From: Colias croceus
Taxonomy: Eukaryota > Arthropoda > Insecta > Lepidoptera > Pieridae
Assembly (NCBI RefSeq): GCF_905220415.1
Contig: NC_059547.1
Span: 4,910,501 to 4,974,500, forward strand
Length of the DNA stretch: 64,000 bases
Direction of reading: 5' to 3'
Below the pieces are notes generated by a model. That model saw only the letters and a list, made by a program, of their open reading frames with translations. It was not told the origin of the DNA and made no database searches. Positions 34,861 to 45,397 of this stretch are shown one piece after another (the first letter of the stretch is position 1; each line of letters opens with the position of its first letter). The position numbers were made by a program, and so were the translations under genes.

Positions 34861-35685
34861 AATACTGGTTTTAATACTTCTTTGCAGAAGTAGTAGTTCT
34901 TAAGAACAGAGTGAAAAATGTTTATTTTTGACTGGGTATTTCACACTACCTAGCACGTACACACAATATATTATGTATAATACTACAATGTTGACTTATT
35001 ATTCATACAGAGTATAGCTTTATTTTATGAAAAATAAAGGATCAACGTGGCTCCAATGAGTAGATACTTTAATACCTTTATTCCCACGTCACTGTTTTTA
35101 TATTTTCATAAACTTCTTGTGTATTAATGCAAGGAATTTACTCATTCGTTGACCTGGTGAACAAAGTTTGGTAAAACTGGATGAGATTGTGATGTGTGAT
35201 GAGAGTGAGATTTTGGGAGTGTAGAGGGATAATTTAGATTTTTTTAGCCTAGCAGGTTGAAAACGATAAAAAACCAACAGTATCTTTGATTTAGTTCAAA
35301 CTAAATTAAGAGATGTGATTGGTTTTTAACAAGACATTCTTCGCTAAACATCTTTGCACATTATTGGTGGAAAAGCACCCTTACGAGCGGGTGGGTCACC
35401 TAAGGCTTGGTGGGGTGGTAAGGCGTGGGACACTTGCGCATGACAATACGCGTGCGTATGGTCGGTCAAGCTCTGCAACCAGCCTAATGGAAAGTGACGA
35501 AAACGACTCCGTGAATGTGTTGCCATCTATAGAAATATGAATATGCCTTCTTCGTTGAAGTTGCCTGGGAAAACCGACGCTGATAAATCACACAAAATAA
35601 TTCGTATAGGAGGTAGCAACGTTGACAAGAGAGAATTTTAGTACCTATAGTTGGTTCTTTGATATACTGTTCCTCTTGCTATTTT
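34861..35685. other. Non-coding stretch with a GC-richer block
   Basis: 35370-35540 is clearly GC-richer (gtgggtcacctaaggcttgg, gtaaggcgtgggacacttgc) with short open frames on both strands but no recognisable domain. It may be part of an unknown element. The rest is AT-rich. Confidence 0.45.
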
Positions 35686-35687
35686 AT

Positions 35688-35770
35688 AATATAAATAATA
35701 AAGTTATTACTTACCTTTTAAGCGGACTCATATTGATGTAATTTCACTTATTTCGATGACATTTTAGTTA
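35688..35770 (+). repeat. Repeat shared with the 45398-46619 element
   Basis: 'aataaagttattacttaccttttaagcggactcatattgatg' closely matches 46258-46330 inside the inverted-repeat element, so this is a fragment of the same family. Confidence 0.6.
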
Positions 35771-36645
35771 TTTTGAAATAAAAATTGCGTATGGCACCTA
35801 TTTTACAACGAAAAAAACGTCTTGCAATAAAAAAATTATGTCTAATGGATCTATCTAAAGGCAAAAGATTAAAAATAACGCGTTAAAAAATGACTTTAAA
35901 TTAAGGATATTTTCCTGTGCAGATAAGATGCGCACTAATAAACGCAACCACTGCGGCCAGCCAGACAGCCCGGACTCTAACCGAAATAGCAAGAGAAACA
36001 GTATATCAAAAACCCAACTATACTAAAATGACTTTTTTTAAAACTTTGCTAGCTCCCATACGAAATTGTTCACGGAAAAATGTTTGGTTATGTCAACCAA
36101 ATTTGTTGTTATCAGTTAGGTGAAAAAATTTTAAGTTTTATTTTTAGATACGATTTATTCCCGATACAATTAAATTATGCTTAAACAAGTGAATTTGTGA
36201 AAGTTTATATCCTGTTTAATAATTCTTATTAAAATGATAACAAAGCTCTTTTAAGATGGCGGCCGTGGGACAAGGGTGGCGACCCCATAAACTTGGTTTT
36301 AGCTTCATACCTTCTGACCCCCCCCCTAGACATAAAAAAAATAAAATTGCGTCCTCTAAAAAACTCAACCCCAAATGTAACTTTTCAATGGACTATTTGT
36401 ATGGTTAAATAATTGAAATTGAATTAATCCTACCATTAATGCCACTGAAATTTGTGGTGAATATTCACAACTCGTTCCTTACAAGCAACTCATTTATTTT
36501 AAAAATGTTTGCAAGGCCAAACACTATGTAATATTTTACCTTCATTATTTGCTATAATTTTATGAAAAGCATGAAGTTCTTATCGAATTCCATAATTTTC
36601 ATATAAGCGTGAAAATTACTGGATACAGGTTCTATTATATTTTGA
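35771..36645. other. Non-coding stretch
   Basis: No gene is recognised. A short GC-rich patch (aagatggcggccgtgg, 36252-36267, and a C run at ~36322) stands out, but nothing is assigned to it. Confidence 0.45.
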
Positions 36646-36649
36646 ACTA

Positions 36650-36840
36650 GGTTGCCGCCCGTGGCTTCTCCCACGTTGTCTAAAATTTAACTAATTATGT
36701 AACTTCCTCATGAATCACTTAGCTCTATTAAAAATAAACACTTCAAATCCGTTGTGCAGTTTTGGATATTTAAGCATACATACTTACATAGAGATGGCGA
36801 CAGCGACTTCGTTTTATCTTAATATGTAATGAAGAAGTGT
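36650..36840 (+). repeat. Short dispersed repeat, opposite to 20945-21128
   Basis: 'gccgcccgtggcttctcccacg' and 'gagatggcgacagcgacttcgttt' match the repeat at 20945-21128 in reverse orientation, decayed. Confidence 0.6.
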
Positions 36841-37669
36841 AGTATGTATTTGCTTTTGTTTTACTATGTAGTTAAGAAGTGTAGTATTTCAAGGATATTT
36901 AAATTACACAATAATACTGCAATTTAAGTTTGCATTGAAATTCCATGTTTTCAGTGCTTACTACATTTAAATCATCTCTAAACAATAAATATACGACAAC
37001 ACAATAAAAATTATTATTCATGTCCTATTGTGTGTTGCTTTAAGGTTGCTACAAAAAGAAATACTTTAAAAGAAAGAGCGATATGCAAAAAATATAATAA
37101 CATGTCTGTTAAGAAGCCAAATTGACATTTAAAAATATCTGGAATGTTGGAAATTATTGATTTTAGTATAAATACGTGCTTCATTCTCCAACGTACCTAT
37201 AATTACTTCGATACTAAAAATCGAGTTTCTTAAATATCACTCAATATTTGCATAATATGTGATTTAATTTAAAATAACTATCCTGTTAGATATTATTAGA
37301 ATTAATAGTATTAATTTACCTATGGGTCTAGAGCGAATGGACCCTTTAATTAAGTCAATGAAAAGGGCTGTCGTTTTCTCATGAAGGGACAGAACATTAG
37401 AATAGTTATCTTTTTGTCCGCGTCTAAATTTATAGGCAACCTCGATTACTATTCTACTAATGTTTGTCATAATTTAATTGCATTTTAAGTATGCACTGTA
37501 AATTATGATCCATACTAATCAATGGATATAGTACTCTCAATGAGTTTTTTTATACATTAGTCATTTTACCTAACAGAAAAGCTAAACTGTTAACAATTTA
37601 TGTACCTACCTAATAAGAATTGTATGCTGAACGATGGAATTTCCCTTAGTTATTTACAAGAAGTAATCC

Positions 37670-37858
37670 ATACTAATATTATAAATGCGAAAGTAACTCT
37701 GTCTGTCTGTCTGTCTGTTACTCAATCACGCCTAAACTACTGAACCAATTTGCATGAAATTTGGTATGGAGATATTTTGATACCCGAGAAAGGACATAGG
37801 CTACCTTTTATTGCGAAATAATGTACCACGGGCGGAGCCGGGGCGGACCACTAGTATA
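37670..37858 (+). repeat. Short dispersed repeat with (gtct) run
   Basis: 'actaatattataaatgcgaaagt', a gtctgtctgtctgtctgt run, 'aaaggacataggctaccttttattgcg' and the end 'gggcggagccggggcggacc' define a complete-looking copy of the commonest short repeat in this window. Confidence 0.8.
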
Positions 37859-38032
37859 AAATAAGTAGTAATAAGTATAAAATTATTATTTAATATACTC
37901 GTATGTCATAATGCATATTATATTTATATCTTTGTTTCAGAACCGGAATGAGACAATTTCATATTAAGTTTTATAGCATTAGATATTTTCCTCCGTTTGG
38001 TGATCGAATTTTTTTATATTCATTAATCTATA

Positions 38033-38195
38033 GGTACTAATATTATAAAGAGGAAAACTTTGTTTGTTTGATTGATTGTAATGAATAGGCTCATAAACTA
38101 CTGGACCGATTTTAAAATTCTTTCACCATTCGAAAGCTACATTATCCACGAATAATAATATAGGATAGGTTTTATCCCGGAAATTCCGGTTTTGT
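38033..38195 (+). repeat. Short dispersed repeat, 3'-truncated
   Basis: 'actaatattataaagaggaaaactttgtttgtttg' and 'aaactactggaccgatttt' mark a related copy that decays before the usual end. Confidence 0.65.
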
Positions 38196-38504
38196 ATACC
38201 TATACTAACATTGGTACCTACACGTAATTCAATATTTTTATCTAGATAAAATTTACACTGAAAAGAAGCGACTTGAAACAATGGTTACCAACGACCAGCT
38301 GTTTAGCCATTATATTTACAAAGGTTCGTCATAATGTGTAAATAACTGTGCTTAGTTATTTAAAATCAATTTATGTCCATCAAGTAATAAATCATTTTTA
38401 ATTTTACGGTTATTATATTTCACATTGTCTGTAATACTGTGGGCGATTAGCATTTCTATAAAAGTATAAGTAATATAAAATATAGTTTTAATTGCTCCAA
38501 CGTT

Positions 38505-38512
38505 TATAAATA
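38505..38512 (+). promoter_or_regulatory. TATA box of the I29 gene at 38571
   Basis: TATAAATA lies 66 bases before the start codon, leaving ~35 bases of 5' leader if transcription starts ~30 bases downstream. Confidence 0.5.
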
Positions 38513-38570
38513 AGACTGATAACGGCAATCGGTACATTTGTGTATTTTTTTCTTAAGCGACCTAGTCGCC

Positions 38571-39382
38571 ATGGTTCGTACAATCTGTGTGGTTTTGCTC
38601 ATCGCTGCAGCTATGGTATCTGCAGCACCAAACGGTAAACCACATTACGATTTAGACGATGCCCCGGAACTTTTCGAGAAATTCATAAGGGAGCACCACA
38701 GAGTCTATAAAGATGATGCAGACCGTGCAGAACATTATAAAGCATTCTTGAAGACCCTCAATGTGATAAACGATTCTAATAGCGACCCACAACAAACTGC
38801 GACGTTCGACATCAACGAATTTGCTGACTATACTCCGGAAGAAGAAAAACATCTGTATGGATTAAAAGACATGGTAAGTAGGCTTTGAAAATCTTAACTT
38901 GTATTATAAATAGCATCATATCCTAGTTTAGTCGACAATGTTAAATAGGTTATAAATATACATAATTAATTGTAGTTTTAAAGACGTGTGAATTACTCCC
39001 GTAAAAATTGATACGAAATCTATGAATTAAGAACACTTTTACTTATATAATTATAATACAATTCATATTTCTATGAAAACAATCAGTACCTATTCTTTAA
39101 ATTTTTCGGCACCCGAAGATCATACCGCAACAATATTGTTGATGTATCAAACAAAATTATAGCAATTAGTTGAGGGAAAATCTTTAAACACCCCTATTTA
39201 CCATTTCTCAGAATATGCATTTTTAATATTTTTCTAGATCTAACTCATATAATATAGTACCTACTTAGACTTAGGAATCTATAACTTAGTACCTTCTGTG
39301 TGTAAGCCACAAAGTGAGCAATAGCAAACACATTAAAATGTATTTATTTATTTATCTACCTTTTCAGAACGACATGGATTGA
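38571..39382 (+). CDS. Secreted cathepsin-propeptide (I29) inhibitor-like protein, two exons
   Basis: Exon 1 is 38571-38873 (101 codons) and exon 2 is 39368-39382 (four codons plus stop). The 494-bp phase-0 intron starts GTAAGTA and ends TTTTCAG. The product is ~105 residues. Residues 1-18 are a signal peptide (MVRTICVVLLIAAAMVSA). Residues ~27-95 form an I29 domain starting YDLDDAPELFEKF, with a loosened ERFNIN pattern (H in place of R) and the GNFD-like FDINEFAD. There is no protease domain, so it is a stand-alone propeptide inhibitor like BCPI or crammer, probably acting on cathepsin L-like proteases outside the cell or in the secretory path. A TATA box (38505) and AATAAA (39440-39445) fit a compact gene. 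It is the closest relative of the fragment at 44702. Confidence 0.88.
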
Positions 39383-39439
39383 GGATCAGAAAAACATTAA
39401 CAGAGAATATAATGCAACAAACTTTCCTGTATTATTAAC

Positions 39440-39445
39440 AATAAA
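39440..39445 (+). terminator. Poly-A signal of the I29 gene
   Basis: AATAAA lies 58 bases past the stop codon at 39380-39382. Confidence 0.6.
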
Positions 39446-39490
39446 AGCATAATATTATGTTTATTATAATGCCTTTTATTTATCCTTCAC

Positions 39491-39530
39491 TAGCTGTGCC
39501 CGCGACTTCGTCCGCGTGGAATAGCGACTG
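39491..39530 (+). repeat. Short dispersed repeat fragment
   Basis: 'ctagctgtgcccgcgacttcgtccgcgtgg' is the start of the same lepidopteran repeat type as 15467; the rest is decayed. Confidence 0.6.
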
Positions 39531-39642
39531 CATAGTAGTTACTACTTTACATAAAATTATTTAGTAAACACGTACTACCATAAACAATTCATAGAATTGT
39601 TAATAGAATTTATTACTAATCTAAGCTAAAAAACTTACGTAC

Positions 39643-40871
39643 TTTCCGGAAATCCGGGGCATTTTCCGGGGATATCCGGAAAATGCCTGTAAAATATCTG
39701 GAAAATCCCCCGAAAAATGTGTGAAAATGTCCGGGAAATACCCGGAAAATATCCGGAAAATGCGTGAAAATGTTCGGGAAAAGCGTGGAAAATGCCTGAA
39801 AAATCTCCGGAAAATGCCAGGGAAATGTCTGGAAAGTATCCGGAAAAAGCGTGGAAAATGCCTGGAAAATTCCCGGAAAATGCCTTAGAGATGCCCAGAA
39901 AATGCCCGGAAAATATTAAAAAAATGCGTGAAAATGTCCGGAAAAGGCGTGGAAAATGCCTGGAAAATTCCCGGAAAATGTCTGGAAAATGCCTGGAAAA
40001 TCCCCGGAAAATGCGTGAAAATGTCCGGAAAAAACGTGGAAAATGCCTGGAAAACTCCGGAAAATGTCAGGGAAATGTTCAGAAAATGCCTGGAAAATGC
40101 CTGGAAAATATCTAGAAAATATTCGGAAAATGCGTGAAAATGTCCGGAAAAAGCGTGGAAAATGCCTGGAAATCCCCGGAAAAATGTCAGGGAATGTCTG
40201 GAAAATGCTTGGGAAATGCCTGGAAAATGCCTGGGAAATATCTGGAAAATATCCGGAAAAAGCGTGGAAAATGCCTGGAAAATCCCCGGAAATTTCCTGG
40301 GAATTATCCAGAAAATTCCCGGAAAATATCTGGAAAACGCGTGAAAATGTCCGGAAAAGCGTGGAAAATGCCTGGGTAATCTCCGGAAAATGCCAGGGAA
40401 ATGTCAGAAAATGCCTGGGAAATGCCTGGGAAATATCTGGAAAATATCCGGAAAATGCGTGAAATGGTCCGGAAAAGGCCTGGAAAATGCCTGGAAAATC
40501 CCCGGAAAATGCGTGAGGAATTGCCCGGAAAATGCCCGGAAAATATCCGGAAAATGCGTGAAAATGTCCGGAAAAAGCGTGGAAAATGCCACTTCAAATT
40601 TGCGAAGTAATTAAAGCAGACAACCAAAAAAAGAAAAAGAAAGCTAAAATCTTTCATATTAAATGTTAAGGGATATTCATATTTCATATTATGTACTTAA
40701 TGTATGGGAGGGTTTAAAGATTTTTTTTTTTTGATATTTCTCGATTTATTTAAAAAAAAATGATTACGGCCATTATTAGGTTAAGTACTTTCGATATCAG
40801 TTTAAAGTTTTTTGTTATCTGTAATACTTACAAAAAAAAATCGCCTGTGCACACTGAACGATTACACCTTG
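39643..40871. mobile_element. Second, one-armed copy of the 11-bp fold-back element
   Basis: An 11-bp minisatellite (39643-40592, ~86 units, mainly ggaaaatgcct variants) is followed by the unique ~75-bp segment and then one terminal repeat ending ACACCTTG at 40871. The unique segment and arm are the reverse complement of 17444-17717, so this copy is inverted relative to the first. No terminal repeat is found on its left side, so it is truncated or has lost an arm. Differences such as single-base runs show that the two copies are not recent duplicates of each other. The open frames across the array are artefacts of the stop-free 11-bp unit. Confidence 0.8.
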
Positions 40872-41384
40872 TACATGAATGCCTTAGCAAATGTTCGCCG
40901 TGATTATTTAAATGATCATAATTTTTTTTATTATTGAACCAATTGACATGAATTAAACACTAAATGACAAAAAAAACTAACTACAGTTTTGGGTTCGGGA
41001 TCAATTTAATAATTACACCTGCTAATATTTTTTTACATATTTTCATTGTATAAAATCGTAACATAATTTCCTTTATGTATTGTTCTGAGATTGTTCTATT
41101 AACACATAGATAATATCTTCTCAAGGTACTAAATTTTAATAAAAAAGTTGTTTTTGTTATATTTTATATCTAAAAAAGAGTATTTATATTAGACAGAAAT
41201 AAACATAAAATTTTTATAAGTTTTATGGAAGCTGAATGTACCTAATGCAAATGGGCAAATATAAAAGTAAAATTAGGTATTTAAAATAAATAAATGAAAC
41301 AACTACCAATTACAGAAAAACTTCTTTTTCGGTTGAAAATTGCTGGATCATGAGTATAATTCTTTATCTCTTACCTTGGGCAGT
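40872..41384. other. Non-coding stretch
   Basis: AT-rich; nothing recognised. Confidence 0.5.
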
Positions 41385-41500
41385 CTGGAAGAGATCGCTA
41401 GTAAGCGATAAGACCGCCTTATGTACATACCGTGTTAATCCATTTGATATGATTGTAAATATTTTACTTGGTGTGGTACGTATATTACCACACCAATTGA
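41385..41500 (+). repeat. LINE 3'-end-like repeat
   Basis: 'gtctggaagagatcgctagtaagcgataagaccgcctta' is the best-preserved of three copies (see 21946 and 32345). A small hairpin (ttggtgtggta/taccacaccaa) follows at 41470-41498. Confidence 0.65.
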
Positions 41501-42443
41501 TAAATAATATGTACTCTGATCCCAGTACGATCTGTACCGCGATAGCCATAACGATAATAAAACAATCAGATGACAGTAAAGCACGATTAAAAATCATACT
41601 TGTACAGTAGTTGTGAGTGCAATATTTACGTTTCAAAATAACATTTTTTTTGGTACTAAAACGTAGGTAGATTCTCACGCACGCACGCTGATACGTGGTT
41701 GGCTGCCCCTTTTCTCATTCCCGAAAAATATCCTCTAAAATTACCCAAGATTCTTCCAATGATTGTACCAGACGTTGGAAATTAACTTTAGTCAACAATT
41801 GACCACGCGCCAGGATACTTATTTCTACTACATCCTCATGCAAATCGTTAATTTTTATGAACATTGAATCTGTAAATAAAAAAAATGAAAAGATTACTTA
41901 CTTTACCTAATTTTATTAAAAAGCTACTAACAAATAAAATTCTATCAAGAACTAAAGTGACCTTCTTTGGGCGTTTAATATAGTCTTGTAAAAGTTATAC
42001 ATAAAAATAAAATTTCATCATTTTCTTATTTTGTCGTAACTTCAATTCTAATTAAAAACACGAGTCTAACTATATAATTAATTAATAAAGAATAAATATA
42101 AAAGCTACAACTTACCTTTTGTGGGAACGCAAGAAGGATTTTTTAAAATGTCACAATTAACCTACAATTAACTGTTAATAGTGTCTTGTTTGACATCAAA
42201 TAATAAACATCTACCCTCACTTGTAAAATTTTATTTAGTATATTCACATAAAATATAAGCACCTGAAGTGGACTCTGGGAAGACATGGGTTAAAAAGTTA
42301 AATAAATAAGTACAATTAAAAACCCCACCAACATCATATTATTTAATTTTTAATTATAAATTTGCAAGAAGCGTTAAACATGTAAATTGATTTGATTTTA
42401 ATGAAGTCTCGTAGATGGCGCTGTTTCAAATTTGTCTTTAAGC
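41501..42443. other. Non-coding stretch
   Basis: AT-rich; short open frames only, no domain. Confidence 0.5.
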
Positions 42444-42867
42444 TCTCAGCACACACATGGGATCGGAAAGGGATCGTAACCGTAACGCCTTTCACCTCGC
42501 TGTCAACCAGGCGTCAACCTACCGTATGCACGTGACGAAAGCGTATCAGCAGCGCCTGTACGTCAACTCGGCTACGGCTAGGCGACACCGGCGTTACGCC
42601 TAAAAACGGTAAGTACGGCAAGTCGTAGCAGGCAGACACGTAAGCGCGTGGACGGAGAGACGTAAGCGCGGGGACGGAGAGACGTAAGCGCGGGGACGAT
42701 GAGCCGTTAGCACTGGAATTGCAAGTTCGGAGCCTGTTCCGAGGGGAGGCGATTACGTTACTATTCCGATTAGTGTGCGTTGCAGTAGGGAGTTTAATAC
42801 AAACCATTCTGAACGGCTCGAGGCGATACGGTTACGATCCCTTTCCGATCCCATATGTGTGCTGAGA
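42444..42867. mobile_element. GC-rich inverted-repeat element (MITE-like)
   Basis: This 424-bp element has ~45-bp terminal inverted repeats (TCTCAGCACACA at both ends, two mismatches over ~45 bp). The interior is GC-rich and carries three 22-bp tandem units at 42637-42702 (gacgtaagcgcggggacgga type). No target duplication is obvious and there is no transposase. The minus-strand open frame 42514-42807 is a by-product of the GC-rich interior. Superfamily unknown. Confidence 0.75.
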
Positions 42868-43084
42868 CCCTTATACTACTAAGATTCATTAAACTGTTTC
42901 TCTGCCAAAATAACGTAAATGACGTAGTTTTTATAGTGTAAAGCTAGATAATAGCGTGGCTTACCCAAAAACAACATTTAAACATGATGCTTTAGATTGT
43001 ACGCTGTGTAATACACGGAATACGTTAGAAAAATAAAGGTTCACAGCTCCTCCCCCGGAGGTGATAGCATGATAATGTGTATAT

Positions 43085-43250
43085 AAAAGCCTCACCCGAC
43101 CTGTTAGTAATATTCATGCAAAATTTGAAGTCAATCTATGCGGTACTTTTCGAGATTAGCTCGGACAAATATACAGACAAACAGACAAACAGACAAACCG
43201 ACAAACAGACAAACAGACAAAAATTCTAAAAACTATGTTTTTGGCTTCTA
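43085..43250 (+). repeat. Dispersed repeat with (gacaaaca) run
   Basis: 'gttagtaatattcatgcaaaatttgaagtcaatc' matches 15540-15580. It ends in about six copies of an 8-bp gacaaaca unit (43175-43220). Confidence 0.7.
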
Positions 43251-43334
43251 TATCGATTATAGATCATGGATTATGTATTCTTTTAAAAAAATATTCAATG
43301 TACAGTTTTGACTTTACAACGATTTTATTATATC

Positions 43335-43503
43335 TAATATATAAAAATCAATGCCACTTTTCGTTGTAATTCCATAACTCGAGAACGGCTGAACCGATTT
43401 CGATAATTCTTTTTTTATTATATTCCTTGAAGTACGAGGATGGTTCTTATGTAGAGAAAACGTTAATATGTACCACGGGCGAAGCCGGGGCGGACCGCTA
43501 GTT
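43335..43503 (+). repeat. Short dispersed repeat
   Basis: 'aactcgagaacggctgaaccgatttcg', 'tgaagtacgaggatggttcttatg' and the end 'gggcgaagccggggcggaccgctagt'. Nearly the same sequence recurs at 45045-45220. Confidence 0.8.
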
Positions 43504-44084
43504 ATGTATAGATAAGTATTCATTTATTATAGTAGAGCCATTTTAATAGTCAACATTTGACAGTTCAACAAAATTCAACAACGTAACCTAGTAACGACGA
43601 CATAGAATAACATGATATTTCGTTTTGTTAGAACTGCACATTTGCTTAACTTTTTTCAATTACGATTACATATTTATAATTATAATGACCGATACAAGTT
43701 ATTTTAAGATTTCATTTTACTGATAAACCATCCTAAACATAATAAACAATTTCTGAATTGAAGAACTGACGTCGCTACAATTTTGTGTCAATAAACCTTT
43801 TTTCTTTTTAAATACTAGAGACGTTACTCTAAAAATCGAAATCTGACATCTAGAATCGAATGCATTGATTACTTGTGAATAAAAATCATCATAAGTTAAT
43901 AAATTCGATTGACAAATGTTTCAAATCCGTATCGATTAATACACTTTAATCGATGTTTTTAAGCAGGTTACCTCTCTTCGAAGATAAAATTGATAGACGT
44001 CAAATGTTGCCTATTAAATTGGCTCGACTATAGTGAATAAGATAAAATAGTTATATGATCCGATATTATGTGAATGTAATCTAT
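43504..44084. other. Non-coding stretch
   Basis: AT-rich, nothing recognised. Confidence 0.5.
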
Positions 44085-44263
44085 ACTAGTATTATAAAGA
44101 GGAAAGGTTTGTAAATTATGTACCTATGTATGGTTTTCACGCAAACTACTGGACCGATTTTGATGAAATTTGGCACAGACGATTTTTAGACCCTGAGAAA
44201 GAACATAGGCTACCTTTTATTGCGAAATATGTACTACGGGTGAAGCCGGGGCGGACCGCTAGT
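44085..44263 (+). repeat. Short dispersed repeat
   Basis: 'actagtattataaagaggaaaggtttg', 'aaactactggaccgattttgatgaaatttggcac' and the end 'gtgaagccggggcggaccgctagtat'. It looks complete. Confidence 0.8.
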
Positions 44264-44701
44264 ATATTATATAAACATCGTTTTTTTTTTTAATAGATGC
44301 AACCAAGATTACGCGGTATATAAAGTAATAATAAAGGATCACCATAATTTGATTGAAATAATACGTGTCCCTTTACCTAAGTCACGCCAAAATTATTAGT
44401 CAAGAGCTAAGGTTGATTAATTATTGCTCTCAGGTAAGACCAATAATTAATTTAATGTTGCGAACACAATACCAAACACAAAGACAATTACAGATTTAGA
44501 CAGGATTATAGGATAGAGATTTATAGCTCTGGAACGCCTGTCTTTGGCATAGAAGTATTAGGTTACTAGTGCATCTCAAAGTCATAAAAACAAACCATTT
44601 CATCATCACGTCAATGAACAGCGTGAACGTCTTTATATGAAATGTTAAAGGTGAGATATACTATAATATTGTAGTATATAATAAGGATAATATTATTCAG
44701 C

Positions 44702-44863
44702 ATGTATAAAGACGATGCAGATAGAGCTGAACATTATAAGGCGTTTTTAGAAAGCTTAGAAGCGATCAATAATGCGAACAAAAATATTAATTCTGCGACA
44801 TTCGATTTAAACCAGTTTTCGGACTTTACAGAAGCAGAACGGGCATTTATGAGGAGTATATGA
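44702..44863 (+). pseudogene. Partial I29 exon (fragment of an inhibitor gene)
   Basis: The frame encodes 53 residues beginning MYKDDADRAEHYKAFLES and containing the GNFD-like FDLNQFSDFT, so it is the C-terminal two thirds of an I29 domain. It is closest to the gene at 38571 (VYKDDADRAEHYKAFLKT). The N-terminal helix (LFEKFIREHH equivalent) and signal peptide are missing. A splice-acceptor-like TTATTCAG precedes it (44693-44700), so it could be an internal exon, but no upstream exon was found. A TGA (44861-44863) comes a few bases before a donor-like AAG/GTAAAA at the position where the 38571 gene is spliced. A decayed duplicate is the likeliest reading. Confidence 0.6.
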
Positions 44864-45044
44864 TGAAGGTAAAAAATATTATCGTACTTATTAAACAGTA
44901 GTTCTTTGATCACAATATATTATTAGTAACACCAGGTAACACCATAATTAAATTTGATATTTTATTACACACAAAAGCAAAACACCGTGGAGAAACTAAC
45001 ATATTTAATTGTTTATCTTTTTTTCTTACTCCCTGTTCTAATAA
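44864..45044. other. Short non-coding gap
   Basis: AT-rich; nothing seen. Confidence 0.4.
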
Positions 45045-45220
45045 TCTTTATAATATAATAATGAATCGCAAAATGTGTTGGTAAGCGCATAACTCGAGAA
45101 AAACTGAACCGATTTCGTTAATTCTTTTTTTATTACATTTCTTGAAGTACGAGGATGGTTCTTATGGAGAGAAAACGTAAAAATGTACCACGGGCGAAGC
45201 CGGGGCGGACCGCTAGTAAA
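45045..45220 (+). repeat. Short dispersed repeat
   Basis: Close match to 43335-43503 ('tgaagtacgaggatggttcttatgg', 'gggcgaagccggggcggaccgctagt'). Confidence 0.8.
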
Positions 45221-45397
45221 ATAATAAATAAAAAATTCTTTATTGACAAAAGATTTTACATTTTGAAACATTGAAGTCTCTGACTCCCAAACTAGATAAA
45301 AACCTGTATGTCTATCATACCTTTCTGCCTTTATAATTATCAGTAAGTACTCACTTTTACAAAAGATAATTATATTTCGTAGATATTTGTATGGTTA

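Noticed and set aside
39792..40687. Open frames of 60-139 residues in the second array
   Set aside because: Same 11-bp unit artefact.
42514..42807. 97-residue minus-strand ORF rich in S, R and P
   Set aside because: It lies wholly inside the GC-rich MITE and reflects its 22-bp repeats.
43314..45271. ORFs ending SGPPRLRPWY at 43314-43523 and 45038-45271
   Set aside because: They are reverse translations of two copies of the same short dispersed repeat, not a gene family.
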